From Novosphingobium sp. (lineage in GTDB: Bacteria > Pseudomonadota > Alphaproteobacteria > Sphingomonadales > Sphingomonadaceae): 35,610 nucleotides of DNA. The stretch lies in the NCBI RefSeq assembly GCF_019748365.1, contig NZ_JAIEPN010000037.1, positions 1-35,610 of the forward strand, given 5' to 3'. Shown here in pieces: positions 17,663 through 25,996 of the stretch. The position numbers were made by a program, and so were the translations under genes. Within the stretch, counting starts at the first letter, position 1. Each line of letters starts with the position of its first letter. The notes below the pieces were generated by a model that was not told where the DNA came from, ran no database searches, and was given only the letters and a program-made list of their open reading frames with translations.

Positions 17663-18676
17663 TCAGGCGGCAGTGGTGCCCTTCGCCTTGAGGCCCTGGC
17701 GGCGGCGGGCCACCAGACCAGCCGCAGCGGCGCCGAACAGCAGGACCATCGAGGGTTCCGGCACCGGCGTGCCGCCGTTCGACGACGAGGTCGAGGTGCT
17801 GGTGCTGCCGTTGGACGAGGACGACGTCGAACTGCTGGTGCTGCTCGAGGTCGACGACGAGCCGGACGTCGACGAGGACGTCGAGGTCGAGCCGCCCGAG
17901 GTCGAGGACGACGACGAGGTGGAGGATGAGGTCGACGACGAGGTCGACGAGCTGCTCGTCACGTTGCCCGAACTGGTCGAGGTCGACGAGCTGGTGGAAA
18001 CGTTGCCCGAGGATGTGCTGACATTACCCGAGCTCGTCGAGACGTTGCCCGAGGAGGTGCTGACGTTGCCCGACGAGGTGGAGGTGCTGCTCGTCACCGC
18101 GCCCGAGCTGGTCGAGACGTTGCCGCTGGACGTCGAGGTCGAGATGTTGCCGCTCGAGGTGGAGGTCGAGCCGCCGGACGTCGAGCTCGAGCCGCCCGAG
18201 GTCGAGCTGCCGCCGGTCGAGGTGGAGCCGCCCGAAGTCGAGGTGGAGCCGGTGCTGGTCGAGGAAACGACCACGCTTCCACCGCCGCTGCTGCCGCCGA
18301 AGAAGCCGCCGAAGAACCCGCCGCCGAAGCCGCCGATCCCGCCGCCGCCGCCGATCACCACCGGCACGGCCCCGCCGCCACCACCCGCCGCCTGAGGGGG
18401 CATGGGTGGCATGTAGGGCACGGGGGCAAAGGCCATCTGCTGCTGCGGCATCGCGCAGGACTTGGTGACGGTGGTCTTCACCACGCGGCGCATGCGGTGG
18501 ACCGGCCGGTGCTTGACCACGGCATAGTGCCGCTTCACCTGCTTGACCTTGATCGGCTTCACGTGATGGATTTCGGACGCCGAAGGTGCCTCCGAAACGT
18601 GCACGGCACCGCCGCCCAGCACGGCACCGCCTGCTGCGCAGGCCGCCAGTTTTGCCAATGCCATCCGAACCGACAT
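17663..18676 (-). CDS. PEP-CTERM sorting-domain protein with Ser/Thr/Gly low-complexity region
   Basis: A 337-aa exported protein. Layout: signal-like segment (residues 1-27, LAKLAACAAGGAVLGGGAV); a basic His/Lys/Arg segment (IKVKQVKRHYAVVKHRPVHRMRR); a Met/Pro/Gly-rich stretch; about 170 residues made almost only of Ser, Thr, Gly and Asn, with several STSSGNV units of 7 residues; and a C-terminal sorting signal from about residue 305: VPEPSMVLLFGAAAAGLVARRR. VPEP, hydrophobic helix and arginines are the PEP-CTERM signal, which exosortase is known to recognise in exopolysaccharide-producing Gram-negatives. The Ser/Thr tract is a likely glycosylation or surface-stalk region (inference). The start at 18676 is chosen because it begins the signal peptide. 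Replication slippage in the tract is expected. Confidence 0.88.
   Translation of the reverse strand: MSVRMALAKLAACAAGGAVLGGGAVHVSEAPSASEIHHVKPIKVKQVKRHYAVVKHRPVHRMRRVVKTTVTKSCAMPQQQMAFAPVPYMPPMPPQAAGGGGGAVPVVIGGGGGIGGFGGGFFGGFFGGSSGGGSVVVSSTSTGSTSTSGGSTSTGGSSTSGGSSSTSGGSTSTSSGNISTSTSSGNVSTSSGAVTSSTSTSSGNVSTSSGNVSTSSGNVSTSSGNVSTSSSTSTSSGNVTSSSSTSSSTSSSTSSSSSTSGGSTSTSSSTSGSSSTSSSTSSSTSSSSNGSTSTSTSSSNGGTPVPEPSMVLLFGAAAAGLVARRRQGLKAKGTTAA
17950..18135. repeat. Imperfect 21-bp tandem repeats inside the PEP-CTERM gene
   Basis: Units containing ACGTTGCCCGA recur (for example near 17964, 18000, 18041 and 18062), encoding STSSGNV on the minus strand. Spacers vary by whole codons, so the frame is kept. 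Confidence 0.75.
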
Positions 18677-18901
18677 GATCGTTGCTCTCTGTTCCTTTGG
18701 GAAAGGCCTTATCCGCGCAATGGTGGACAAACCCTCTCCTGACAGATCGAACAACGCAGATCAGACACGCGGCGGCAATGCCGTTAACCGGGTTTCACGC
18801 CCTCACGGGGCCCCGAATTGGGTCATTTCGGGGCTTCCGGACAAGTCTGTGCCAAACTGGAACCGAATTGCCCCCGACCGTTACGCAATCCGCGTTTACC
18901 A

Positions 18902-19933
18902 CTAGCCCTCGTCGCTGGCGAAGAGGCCAGGGAGGTCGGCAGAGGGTGGGGTGAGTCCCAGATGGCGCCACCCGCGATCGTTGAGGCAGCGCCCGCGCGC
19001 GGTGCGCGCGACGAGGCCGAGCTGGATGAGGTAGGGCTCGATCACATCCTCGATCGTGTCGCGCGGTTCGGACAGGCCGGCCGCCAGCGTTTCCACGCCG
19101 ACTGGGCCGCCCTTGTAGATATCCGCAATCATGCCGAGGTAGCGCCGGTCCTGCAGATCGAGCCCCAGCGAATCGACTTCGAGCCGGGTGAGGGCGCGGT
19201 CCGCCACTTCGCGGGAAATCACTGCCGCGCCAGCGACTTGCGCAAAATCGCGCACGCGCCGCAGCAGCCGCCCGGCGACGCGCGGGGTGCCGCGCGAACG
19301 GCGCGCGATCTCGCTGGCGCCGCCCCCATCGATCCCGATGCCAAGCAAGTGGGCCCCGCGCGTGACGACGCGTTCAAGCTCTTCCACAGTGTAGAACTGG
19401 AGCCGTACCGGAATGCCGAACCGGTCGCGCAAAGGGGTGGCAAGGAGGCCCGCGCGCGTGGTCGCGCCGATCAGGGTGAAGGCGGGCAGGTCGATCCGCA
19501 CCGAGCGCGCCGAGGGCCCTTCGCCGATGATGAGATCGAGCGCGCGGTCCTCCATCGCCGGATAGAGCACTTCCTCGACGACCGGATTGAGGCGGTGAAT
19601 CTCGTCGATGAAGAGGACGTCGCCGCTCTCCAGATTGGTGAGCAGCGCGGCGAGATCGCCGGCCTTGGCGATGACGGGGCCGGAGGTGGCGCGGAAATTG
19701 ACCCCCATCTCGCGCGCGATGATCGCGGCGAGCGTGGTCTTGCCGAGGCCGGGCGGGCCATAGAACAGCACATGATCCATCGCCTCGCTGCGCTGGCGCG
19801 CGCTTTCGATGAACACGGAAAGGTTCTCGCGCGCGGCTTCCTGCCCGACGAATTCGGCGAGCGACTTCGGCCGCAGCGCGGCGTCGGCGTCGTCGGCCTG
19901 GCGGCGGGGGGTGAGGATGGGGTTGTCGGTCAT
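18902..19933 (-). CDS. ruvB: Holliday junction branch migration DNA helicase RuvB
   Basis: The AAA+ motor of the RuvABC resolvasome; hexamers drive branch migration with RuvA. 343 aa, normal. Walker [10 protein letters not shown] (59-67), Walker [13 protein letters not shown] (107-118), sensor and arginine-finger region [19 protein letters not shown], then the C-terminal winged helix with [18 protein letters not shown]. Its ATG (19931-19933) overlaps the TGA of the upstream parE-like gene (ATGA), so its translation is probably coupled to that of the toxin. The last gene of the yebC-ruvC-ruvA...ruvB run. Confidence 0.97.
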   Translation of the reverse strand: MTDNPILTPRRQADDADAALRPKSLAEFVGQEAARENLSVFIESARQRSEAMDHVLFYGPPGLGKTTLAAIIAREMGVNFRATSGPVIAKAGDLAALLTNLESGDVLFIDEIHRLNPVVEEVLYPAMEDRALDLIIGEGPSARSVRIDLPAFTLIGATTRAGLLATPLRDRFGIPVRLQFYTVEELERVVTRGAHLLGIGIDGGGASEIARRSRGTPRVAGRLLRRVRDFAQVAGAAVISREVADRALTRLEVDSLGLDLQDRRYLGMIADIYKGGPVGVETLAAGLSEPRDTIEDVIEPYLIQLGLVARTARGRCLNDRGWRHLGLTPPSADLPGLFASDEG

Positions 19934-20232
19934 GGTGCTTCCTCACCGAGCGACACGGTCCGCCTTGAGGCATGGAGGATGCGCTGGATGGAAACCACAT
20001 CGGCCCTATAGAGATAGAACACAAGGTAAGGCGCGTGCAGGCAACTGCGGACATTGCGGCCATATTCCGGGCGCGCTCTGCCATGGAGCGGGTACATCTT
20101 GAGCCGCGCAAAGATATCGTCGAAGCCCGCCATGAAGGCGCGTGTGGCGGATGCTCCGAATTCGATCAGGCCGCGCAACTGTATGTCCTCAAGGTCGGTC
20201 TGGGCCTGCCGTGAAATCCGCAGTTCATGCAT
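19930..20232 (-). CDS. ParE-like toxin inside the ruv operon
   Basis: A 100-aa RelE/ParE-fold protein: [75 protein letters not shown]. The order of conserved elements (basic helical hairpin, P..GR..pe.g..vRs......lvFY....v.I.RilhasR) fits ParE gyrase toxins. The ATG at 20232 lies 8 bp inside the antitoxin gene, and the stop overlaps the ruvB start. The unit appears intact. Confidence 0.87.
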   Translation of the reverse strand: MHELRISRQAQTDLEDIQLRGLIEFGASATRAFMAGFDDIFARLKMYPLHGRARPEYGRNVRSCLHAPYLVFYLYRADVVSIQRILHASRRTVSLGEEAP

Positions 20233-20470
20233 CAGGCAGTTTCGCCATGATCTCCCTGAGTACGTCACGCGGATCGGCTTCAAGGTATCCCGAAGCCTCA
20301 CCCTCCGCCAGTCGCGCCCGGACCCATGCTGCATCTTCATCCGCCTCGGCCAGATCACGCCGGATCAGGTCGCGGAGGTACTCGGCAGCATCCAGATAGC
20401 CGCCGTCTGCGATGCGCTGGTCGAGTTTGCTTTGCAGCGAGGTCGGGAGGGAAAAGCTGAGGTCGGTCAT
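20225..20470 (-). CDS. ParD-like antitoxin inside the ruv operon
   Basis: An 81-aa protein with a ribbon-helix-helix N-terminus (MTDLSFSLPTSLQSKLDQRI), the ParD-typical YLDAAEYLRDLIRRDL helix, and an acidic C-terminal tail (EADEDAAWVRARLAEGEASGYLEADPRDVLREI). The ATG at 20470 has GGAGG about 11 bp upstream; an earlier in-frame ATG lies before that site and is not favoured. Its 3' end overlaps parE by 8 bp. It probably binds an operator in the 80 bp before it, which could also put ruvB under antitoxin control. Confidence 0.87.
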   Translation of the reverse strand: MTDLSFSLPTSLQSKLDQRIADGGYLDAAEYLRDLIRRDLAEADEDAAWVRARLAEGEASGYLEADPRDVLREIMAKLPDA

Positions 20471-20551
20471 CCTGTGATTATCCTCCAACATGCAGGGGGC
20501 GGCAAGTGGACTCGGCAAGGACTGCTGCTTGGAAAGGGAATGAGCTGCCGG

Positions 20552-20713
20552 TCATTTCAGAACGCAAACATCGATCTTGTTGTCCCAGCGTCCACCTTGA
20601 TCGAGGCAGCGGTCAACTTCCTTCCAATCCCACACCCACAGTCCGACCAGCACACCTGCAAGAAACAGCATCAGGCCAAGGCATGCCAGCGCGGTGAGAT
20701 GGCGACGGATCAT
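20552..20713 (-). CDS. Small membrane protein between ruvA and parD, 53 aa
   Basis: An open frame starting 5 bp after the ruvA stop: MIRRHLTALACLGLMLFLAG, then VLVGLWVWDWKEVDRC, LDQGGRWDNKIDVCVLK. One membrane helix (residues 6-28) is followed by a short periplasmic tail holding Cys36 and Cys50 in the pattern DRCLDxGGRWDxxxxxC. That tail pattern is common in small sphingomonad hypothetical proteins and may form a disulfide. Positive residues at the N-terminus place the tail outside. The ribosome-binding site is weak, and translation may be coupled to ruvA. Function is unknown. Confidence 0.7.
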   Translation of the reverse strand: MIRRHLTALACLGLMLFLAGVLVGLWVWDWKEVDRCLDQGGRWDNKIDVCVLK

Positions 20714-20718
20714 TAACG

Positions 20719-21339
20719 TCAGCCCGTCGCCCGCTTCAGCGCCACGCGCACGAGATCATTGAGGGGTGCATCATCGCCCAGTTCCTTGACGGCGGCGGCC
20801 ACGGCCATGCTGGCGGTGGCGGGCTTGAAGCCGAGGTTTTGCAGGGCGGAGATCGCATCGGCGCTGGCAGAGCCTGCAGGTGCGGCGGCGAGGGTTTCGA
20901 GAGGGGCGCCGCCGGGGCCGGCTGGGATGGGGCCGAGGCCGCCGGCCTTGTCCTTGAGTTCGTTGACGATGCGGCTCGCGAGCTTGGGGCCGACGCCTTG
21001 CGCGCGGGCGACCATCGCGGCGTCTCCGCTGGCGCAGGCGCGCTGGAGTTCTTCGGCGGAGAGGGCGGAGAGGATCGCGAGCGCGACCTTGCTGCCGACG
21101 CCCTGCACCGCCGTCAGCAGACGGAACCAGCCGCGTTCACCGGCGCTCGCGAAGCCGATCAGGCGCTGGTCGTTTTCCGAGACCTGCAGTTCGGTGTGGA
21201 CCACCACCTTGTCGCCGCGAATGCCGAGCTGGGTGAGGGTCTTGGCCGAGCAGTGGACGAGATAGCCGACGCCGTTCACGTCGATGATGGCCCAGTCGGG
21301 TCCGAAATCATCGAGCAGGCCGGTGAGCTTTGCGATCAT
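20719..21339 (-). CDS. ruvA: Holliday junction branch migration protein RuvA
   Basis: The four-way junction-binding tetramer that loads RuvB. 206 aa from the ATG at 21339 ([20 protein letters not shown]). OB-fold domain I is followed by two helix-hairpin-helix motifs: [20 protein letters not shown] and [21 protein letters not shown] Gly/Pro/Ala-rich linker leads to the C-terminal RuvB-contact domain ([20 protein letters not shown]). The upstream in-frame extension to 21375 lies over a repeat-flanked region and is not favoured. Confidence 0.96.
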   Translation of the reverse strand: MIAKLTGLLDDFGPDWAIIDVNGVGYLVHCSAKTLTQLGIRGDKVVVHTELQVSENDQRLIGFASAGERGWFRLLTAVQGVGSKVALAILSALSAEELQRACASGDAAMVARAQGVGPKLASRIVNELKDKAGGLGPIPAGPGGAPLETLAAAPAGSASADAISALQNLGFKPATASMAVAAAVKELGDDAPLNDLVRVALKRATG

Positions 21340-21397
21340 GGTTTGTTCTATGGCAGGGTCATGGCGAGGCGGCAAGCCTGCGCGGGCCCACCCCCAG

Positions 21398-21451
21398 CCC
21401 CTCCCGCAAGCGGGAGGGGAGAATGTTAAGCGCCCTCCCGCAAGCGGGAGG
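21398..21451. repeat. Pair of CTCCCGC-AA-GCGGGAG palindromes
   Basis: Copy 1 (21398-21419) is CCCCTCCCGC-AA-GCGGGAGGGG with perfect 10-bp arms. Copy 2 (21433-21451) repeats the core. They lie between ruvC and ruvA on the same transcript, so they form RNA hairpins inside an operon rather than ending it. Confidence 0.8.
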
Positions 21452-21459
21452 AGGGAAAT

Positions 21460-21936
21460 CTAGCGGTGGCTGCCGATCATGTTGGCGTGGGTGATCGCGA
21501 CGGCGAGGGCGTCCGCCGCATCGGAACCGGCCAGCACCACGCCGGGGAGCAGCACCTTGAGCATGGCCTGCACTTGCGCCTTTTCCGCGCCGCCCGTGCC
21601 GACGAGCGCCTTCTTGATGACCTTGGTGGGGTATTCGGCGACGGACAGGCCCGCGCGCGCCACCGCCAGCATGGCCACCCCGCGCGCCTGCCCGAGCTTG
21701 AGCGTGGACTGCGGGTTCATGTTGACGAAGACTTCCTCGACCGCGCCGGTATCGGGGTGGTGCTCGGCGATCACCGCCGCGAGGCCCGCGTCGAGTTCGA
21801 CCAGCCGCTCGGCCATGGCGGCCTTGGCATCGGTGCGGATCTGGCCGTTGGCGACATGGCTGAGGCGGCTGCCAGCCTTGGCGACAATGCCCCAGCCGGT
21901 GCAGGTGAGGCCGGGATCGATGCCGAGGATGATCAT
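21460..21936 (-). CDS. ruvC: Crossover junction endodeoxyribonuclease RuvC
   Basis: The Holliday junction resolvase. 158 aa. Acidic metal-binding residues are visible: Asp6 in GIDPG, Glu67/68 in [11 protein letters not shown], and Asp139 and Asp142 in [32 protein letters not shown] and [22 protein letters not shown] are conserved family segments. The start at 21936 (MIILGIDPG) places the first catalytic Asp at the usual position; upstream in-frame codons encode a His/Arg-rich stretch not found in the family. Confidence 0.96.
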   Translation of the reverse strand: MIILGIDPGLTCTGWGIVAKAGSRLSHVANGQIRTDAKAAMAERLVELDAGLAAVIAEHHPDTGAVEEVFVNMNPQSTLKLGQARGVAMLAVARAGLSVAEYPTKVIKKALVGTGGAEKAQVQAMLKVLLPGVVLAGSDAADALAVAITHANMIGSHR

Positions 21937-21988
21937 GTGGCGGTGAGCATGGCGAGGGTGCCTGTGCTGATCCCGCGCGTGCCCCTCC

Positions 21989-22027
21989 ACCATCCTGCGG
22001 ATGGTCCCCCTCCCCGTTTCGGGGAGG
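21989..22027. repeat. Dispersed double-hairpin repeat between yebC and ruvC
   Basis: ACCATCC-tgc-GGATGGT (21989-22005) is followed by CCTCCCC-gtttc-GGGGAGG (22009-22027). Both stems are perfect 7-bp inverted repeats. The layout CCCCTCCACCAT...ATGGTCCCCCTCCCC...GGGGAGG is, from memory, a frequent intergenic repeat in sphingomonads. Confidence 0.75.
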
Positions 22028-22033
22028 AATACA

Positions 22034-22798
22034 TCAACCCAGCTTTTCCATCACGTCGTCGGGGATCTCGTAGTTGCCCCAGACGGTCTGGACGTCGTCG
22101 TCGTCTTCGAGCACGTCGATCAGCTTGAGCAGGGTCGCGGCGGTCTCGGCATCGACGGTGGTTGTCAGATTGGGCTTCCACGCGAGCTTGACGCCCTCGG
22201 CCTCGCCCAGCACCTTTTCGAGTTCGCGCGCGACGGGGTGGAGCTGTTCGATGGCGACCCAGATCTGGTGGCTGCCGGGGTTCTCGTCGCCGTCGCCCAT
22301 GTCGCTCTCGACATCCTCGGCGCCCGCCTCGATGGCAGCTTCGAGGACCTTTTCCTCATCGCCGACCTTGCCCGGATACTCGATCAGGCCGAGCCGCTCG
22401 AACCCGTGGCTCACCGCGCCCGAGGCGCCGAGGTTGCCGCCGTTCTTGGCAAAGGCGGTGCGCACGTTGGTGGCGGTGCGGTTGCGGTTGTCGGTGAGGG
22501 CCTCGACGATGATGGCGACGCCGCCCGGGCCATAGCCCTCGTAGCGCACTTCCTCGTAGTTATCGCCTTCGCCCTTCGAGGCCTTGTCGATCGCGCGGGC
22601 GATGTTGTCCTTGGGCATGGACTGCGCCTTGGCCGCGTTGACGGCGGCGCGCAGGCGCGGGTTCATGTCCGGATCGGGCATGCCCATCTTGGCCGCGACG
22701 GTGATTTCGCGGGAGAGCTTCGAAAACATCGCCGAGCGCTTTTTGTCCTGCGCGCCCTTGCGGTGCATGATGTTCTTGAATTTGGAATGGCCTGCCAT
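22034..22798 (-). CDS. yebC: YebC/PmpR family protein
   Basis: 254 aa. [22 protein letters not shown] is the family's signature start, followed by [33 protein letters not shown]-type segment ([22 protein letters not shown]), [23 protein letters not shown] and the acidic [12 protein letters not shown]. Members have been described as transcriptional regulators and, more recently, as translation factors that help ribosomes at proline stretches; which applies here is open. It sits first in the yebC-ruvC-ruvA-ruvB order common in many bacteria. The ATG at 22798 defines the conserved start; the longer open frame upstream is spurious. Confidence 0.95.
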   Translation of the reverse strand: MAGHSKFKNIMHRKGAQDKKRSAMFSKLSREITVAAKMGMPDPDMNPRLRAAVNAAKAQSMPKDNIARAIDKASKGEGDNYEEVRYEGYGPGGVAIIVEALTDNRNRTATNVRTAFAKNGGNLGASGAVSHGFERLGLIEYPGKVGDEEKVLEAAIEAGAEDVESDMGDGDENPGSHQIWVAIEQLHPVARELEKVLGEAEGVKLAWKPNLTTTVDAETAATLLKLIDVLEDDDDVQTVWGNYEIPDDVMEKLG

Positions 22799-22916
22799 GG
22801 TCTGCTGCTTGTAGCTTTCTGGTGAGACTTTGGCGGTTCCCCTAGCCGAGACGCGGGTGTGCGGCAATCGGGAGCGCACACGCGCTTTTAACCCGCGATG
22901 CGGCATCAGGGGCGGG

Positions 22917-23603
22917 ATGAGAGCCTTGATCGAAGAATTCACCGCCTGGCTGGCCCGGCCCTGGCTGTTCACGCCCAGCGGATTGCGCGCGCCCGGCGCC
23001 TGGCGCTTCCTGCGGACCATGCTGGGGCTGCACCTTGGCGTGCTGCTCATCGTGCTGCTGCCGCTGCTGGGGTTTTGGCAGAAGGCGTTTGCGCTGCCTT
23101 CGCCCGAAGCGTTCGATCAGGTCTCGAAAGCGATGCTGGTGCCCTTTGTGGTGGTGCTGGCGCCGGTGGCGGAGGAGCTGGCGTTTCGCGGATGGCTGAC
23201 CGGGCGGGTGCGCGCGGTGTGGCTGGTCGGCTGCGGGTTCGCGGCCGCCGGGTTCCTCGCGATGGTGAACTTCCATGTTTACGAAGTGCCGGCGAGCTTT
23301 GCCGTGCTCGCCATGGGGCTGGTGGCGCCGGCGGGCTGGTGGTGGCTGCGCGGGCGGGGCGTGGTGCCGGGGTTCGAGCGGGCGTTTCCGGTGCTGGTGT
23401 GGCTCTCGATCGTGGTGTTCAGCCTCTCGCACCTCAGCAACTATCCCAGCTTCTCGTGGGCGCTGCTGCCGATGGTGCTGCCGCAGCTCTGGGCGGGGAT
23501 GACGCTGAGCTATACGCGGATGCGGGTGGGGATCTTCGGGGCGATGCTGATCCATGCGGCGGCCAATGGAATCTCCGTCAGCCTTGCGCTGCTGGGTGTC
23601 TAG
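22917..23603 (+). CDS. CPBP family intramembrane metalloprotease
   Basis: A 228-aa polytopic inner-membrane protein. Conserved motif 1 is [13 protein letters not shown] with Glu86-Glu87 and the following Arg (EExxxR), motif 2 is the FSLSHLSNY segment supplying a histidine, and motif 3 is LIHAAANG (HxxxN). These are the residues of CAAX-type/CPBP (ABI) glutamic proteases. Bacterial members often act in protein maturation or bacteriocin immunity, but the substrate is unknown here. The start at 22917 follows AGGGGCGGG; upstream sequence in frame is not family-like. Divergent from yebC. Confidence 0.85.
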   Translation: MRALIEEFTAWLARPWLFTPSGLRAPGAWRFLRTMLGLHLGVLLIVLLPLLGFWQKAFALPSPEAFDQVSKAMLVPFVVVLAPVAEELAFRGWLTGRVRAVWLVGCGFAAAGFLAMVNFHVYEVPASFAVLAMGLVAPAGWWWLRGRGVVPGFERAFPVLVWLSIVVFSLSHLSNYPSFSWALLPMVLPQLWAGMTLSYTRMRVGIFGAMLIHAAANGISVSLALLGV

Positions 23604-23626
23604 ACCGTGTTGGTATCAGATGGGAT

Positions 23627-23714
23627 CGTCGGCCCGGACTTGATCCGGGCCTTGGCTTTGCGGTTCTGACGCCGCGCCAGAAGAAAAGCCCAACCCCGTG
23701 TCAAGCACGGGGTG
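23627..23714. repeat. Paired palindromes of the CCCGGACTTGATCCGGG / CCCCGTGTCAAGCACGGGG type
   Basis: GGCCCGGA-cttga-TCCGGGCC (23631-23651) and CCCCGTG-tcaag-CACGGGG (23694-23712) flank about 40 bp. Their loops, cttga and tcaag, are complementary to each other, so the two hairpins are also partial inverted copies. They lie between convergent genes. Confidence 0.75.
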
Positions 23715-23734
23715 ACGATAAAAGTCAGCGAACT

Positions 23735-24232
23735 CTAAAGCACGCGCTGCCACCAGCCGACATCGCGCCATGCGCCCATTTTCCATCCGACTTCGCGGTA
23801 GACGCCGACGGGGGTGAAGCCGCAGGCCTCGTGCAGCGCGATGCTGGCGGGGTTGGGCTGGGCGATCCCGGCGAAGGCGGCGTGGAAGCCCTTGGCCTTC
23901 AGCCTTGGCAGCAGTTCGCCATAGAGCGCGCGGCCGACGCCGGCGCGCGGGAAGGCGGCGCTGACGTAGATCGCGACATCACAGGATGAGGCATAGGCCG
24001 CGCGGGTGCGGTGCGGGCTGCCATAGGCATAGCCGGCGATCGCGCCATCGCGCTCCGCCACGAGCCAGGCGTGGCTCTTGCCGTAGTCCGCGATGCGGCG
24101 GGCCATCTCCTCGGCGTCTGGCGCTTCCAGCTCGAAGCTGACCCAGCTGCCTTCGACATGGGGACGGTAGATCGCGGCGCAGGCTTGCGCATCTTCTGGC
24201 CTCGCGTCGCGGATTGTCAGCGCCTCGGCCAT
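23735..24232 (-). CDS. GNAT family N-acetyltransferase (phosphinothricin acetyltransferase-like)
   Basis: 165 aa. IRDARPEDAQACAAIYRPHVEGSWVSFELEAPDAEEMARRI is the N-terminal signature of the Pat/MnaT subfamily, followed by AWLVAERDGAIAGYAYGSPHRTRAAY, the CoA motif FPRAGVGRALYGELLPRLKAKG, NPASIALHEACGFTPVGVYREVGWKMGAWRDVGWWQRVL. Such enzymes acetylate amino-acid analogues such as phosphinothricin or methionine sulfoximine, and often have other natural substrates. The start lies 4 bp after the stop of the upstream amidohydrolase gene, so the two are likely one transcript. Confidence 0.9.
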   Translation of the reverse strand: MAEALTIRDARPEDAQACAAIYRPHVEGSWVSFELEAPDAEEMARRIADYGKSHAWLVAERDGAIAGYAYGSPHRTRAAYASSCDVAIYVSAAFPRAGVGRALYGELLPRLKAKGFHAAFAGIAQPNPASIALHEACGFTPVGVYREVGWKMGAWRDVGWWQRVL

Positions 24233-24236
24233 GGGA

Positions 24237-25559
24237 TCAGGGCACCTGCTTGATCACCGCGCCCCGCTTCATCACGAAATCGACGTGTTCGAGGCGGGTG
24301 ACATCGGTGAGCGGATCGCCGTGGACCGCGATGATATCGGCCGGCATGCCCGGTGCGATGCGGCCGACGCTGTCGGTGCGGCCGAGCGCTTCGGCGGCGT
24401 TCACCGTGGCTGCGGCAATGGCGGCAGCGGGCGTCATCCCGGCGCGGACCATCAGCGCGAATTCGCGGGCGTTGTCGCCGTGCTTCGAAACGCCGGTATC
24501 GGTGCCGAACGCGATCTTCACGCCCATCCTGATCGCGAGTTCGTGCGACTTGCGCGCGGCCCCCGCCGTTTCTTCCGCCTTGGCCGCGCTGGCTGGCGGC
24601 AGTTTGCCCGCGCGCGCCTGCCCCAGGGCCGCATCGCTGGCGAGCATGGTCGGCACCAGCCAAGTGCCGTGATCGATCATCGCCTTGACGGTCGGTTCAT
24701 AGAGGAACGTGCCGTGATCGATCGTATCGACCCCGGCATTGACGGCAGCCATCGTGCCGGCAGCGGCATGGCTGTGCGCGGCGACCTTGCGGCCGAAGGC
24801 GTGCGCCGTCTCGATCAGCGCTTTCATCTCCTCGCTCGTCATCTGCTGGCCGATCCCTCCCGCGACGTTCGAAAGGACGCCTCCGGTCGCGGCGAATTTG
24901 ATGACCAGTGCGCCGAGCCGGATCTGTTCGCGCACCGCGCGGCGGCAATCGTCGGCCCCGTTGCACAAGTTGTTGTAATCATGCGGCGCGAAGGCCTCGT
25001 AGCCCTCCTCGCTCAGCCCACCGCGATCGCCGTGCCCGCCGGAGACCGAGATCATCTTGCCGGCGTTGATGATGGTTGGCCCGGGCACTGCGCCCGCATC
25101 GATCGCATCGCGCAGGGCGCGGATGCCGCGCGGCGGGGCGCTGAGATCGCGGACGGTGGTGAAGCCGGCCTCCAGCGTCTGCCGGGCATGGAGCGCGGCG
25201 AGATAGGCCGCATCTTCGCGGTCCCGCGTCGAAGCTTCCAGCCGCGCGCGCAGCGGATCTCCGTCGCTGAACAGGTGGACGTGCATGTCGGTGAGGCCGG
25301 GGAGCACGAAGGCATCGCCGAGCTCGATCGTGGCGGCCCCTGCAGGTGCGGCGAGCGTCCCATCGCTCACGCTGGTGACCACGCCATCGGTGATCACCAC
25401 GGTGGAAGCCCCGCGCGGCGGCTTGCCCGGCACGTCGAGCAGGCGCCCCGCGTGCAGGTAGACAACCTTGGGCTGCAGCTTGTCGGCGGGTTCTGCTGCC
25501 GCAACAGGCGCGGCGAAGGCGACCAGTGCGGCCAGCAGGGCAGAGCGGACAAGGCGCAT
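24237..25559 (-). CDS. Exported metal-dependent amidohydrolase
   Basis: 440 aa. A signal peptide (LVRSALLAALVAFAAPVAAAEP) is followed by an amidohydrolase fold. Metal ligands visible: His93 and His95 in DMHVHL, a lysine in LVIKFAATGGVLSN (carboxylated lysine position), histidines in KVAAHSHAAAG and DTIDHGTFL, and the Asp in FGTDTGVSKHGDN. Order and segments fit the imidazolonepropionase-like/prolidase (Sgx9260-type) group, whose secreted members cleave Xaa-Pro or N-acyl dipeptides; the substrate cannot be decided from sequence. It precedes a GNAT gene by 4 bp. Confidence 0.88.
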   Translation of the reverse strand: MRLVRSALLAALVAFAAPVAAAEPADKLQPKVVYLHAGRLLDVPGKPPRGASTVVITDGVVTSVSDGTLAAPAGAATIELGDAFVLPGLTDMHVHLFSDGDPLRARLEASTRDREDAAYLAALHARQTLEAGFTTVRDLSAPPRGIRALRDAIDAGAVPGPTIINAGKMISVSGGHGDRGGLSEEGYEAFAPHDYNNLCNGADDCRRAVREQIRLGALVIKFAATGGVLSNVAGGIGQQMTSEEMKALIETAHAFGRKVAAHSHAAAGTMAAVNAGVDTIDHGTFLYEPTVKAMIDHGTWLVPTMLASDAALGQARAGKLPPASAAKAEETAGAARKSHELAIRMGVKIAFGTDTGVSKHGDNAREFALMVRAGMTPAAAIAAATVNAAEALGRTDSVGRIAPGMPADIIAVHGDPLTDVTRLEHVDFVMKRGAVIKQVP

Positions 25560-25624
25560 TGAGGTGACTCCGACTGCAACAGTTCGTCGCAGACTAGCGC
25601 CCCCGCGCCTTGCGTCCAGTACGC

Positions 25625-25861
25625 TTACTCGATGCCGAGCGCGTTCTTGTAGGTATCGAGAATCATTTCCATTTCGCGGCGATCATCGGGCTTCAGCTTC
25701 CTGAGGCGGACGATCTGGCGCATGATCTTGGGATCGTAGCCGACCGCCTTGGCCTCGGCGTAGACGTCCTTGATATCGTCGCCGATGCCCTTCTTTTCTT
25801 CCTCGAGGCGTTCGATGCGCTCGATCAGGAGGCGCAGGCGGTCGTCGGCGGAATCGGCCAT
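25625..25861 (-). CDS. GapR-family DNA-binding protein (DUF2312)
   Basis: 78 aa, beginning [49 protein letters not shown] and ending in LDTYKNALG. The long charged coiled coil with [12 protein letters not shown] and DVYAEAK, then a basic IVRLRK, is the DUF2312/GapR signature. Caulobacter GapR is a nucleoid protein that clamps overtwisted DNA ahead of forks and RNA polymerase and stimulates topoisomerases; the same role here is inference by homology. The start at 25861 is the family start; the frame is open upstream across the intergenic region without a family match. Confidence 0.88.
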   Translation of the reverse strand: MADSADDRLRLLIERIERLEEEKKGIGDDIKDVYAEAKAVGYDPKIMRQIVRLRKLKPDDRREMEMILDTYKNALGIE

Positions 25862-25996
25862 GGGGTAGGGTCTCCGGTCAAAAAGTTTGGCTCCGTTAGG
25901 GCCGGGAGACCGATTCGCGCAAAACCCTGCCTGTGGAAATGTTCTGCTCTTGTCGCACTGGGAGCGCCATGATCCTGCTGCCGCCACAAATCTCTT

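Noticed and set aside
17950..18135. CRISPR-like array
   Set aside because: The repeats are short, in frame and contiguous with codon-length variation; they encode STSSGNV units in a protein, with no unique spacers.
17673..18395. Plus-strand frame rich in VEVEPPEV-type repeats opposite the PEP-CTERM gene
   Set aside because: Complement of the Ser/Thr codon tract; no signal peptide, no ribosome-binding site, and the minus strand has signal peptide plus VPEP sorting motif.
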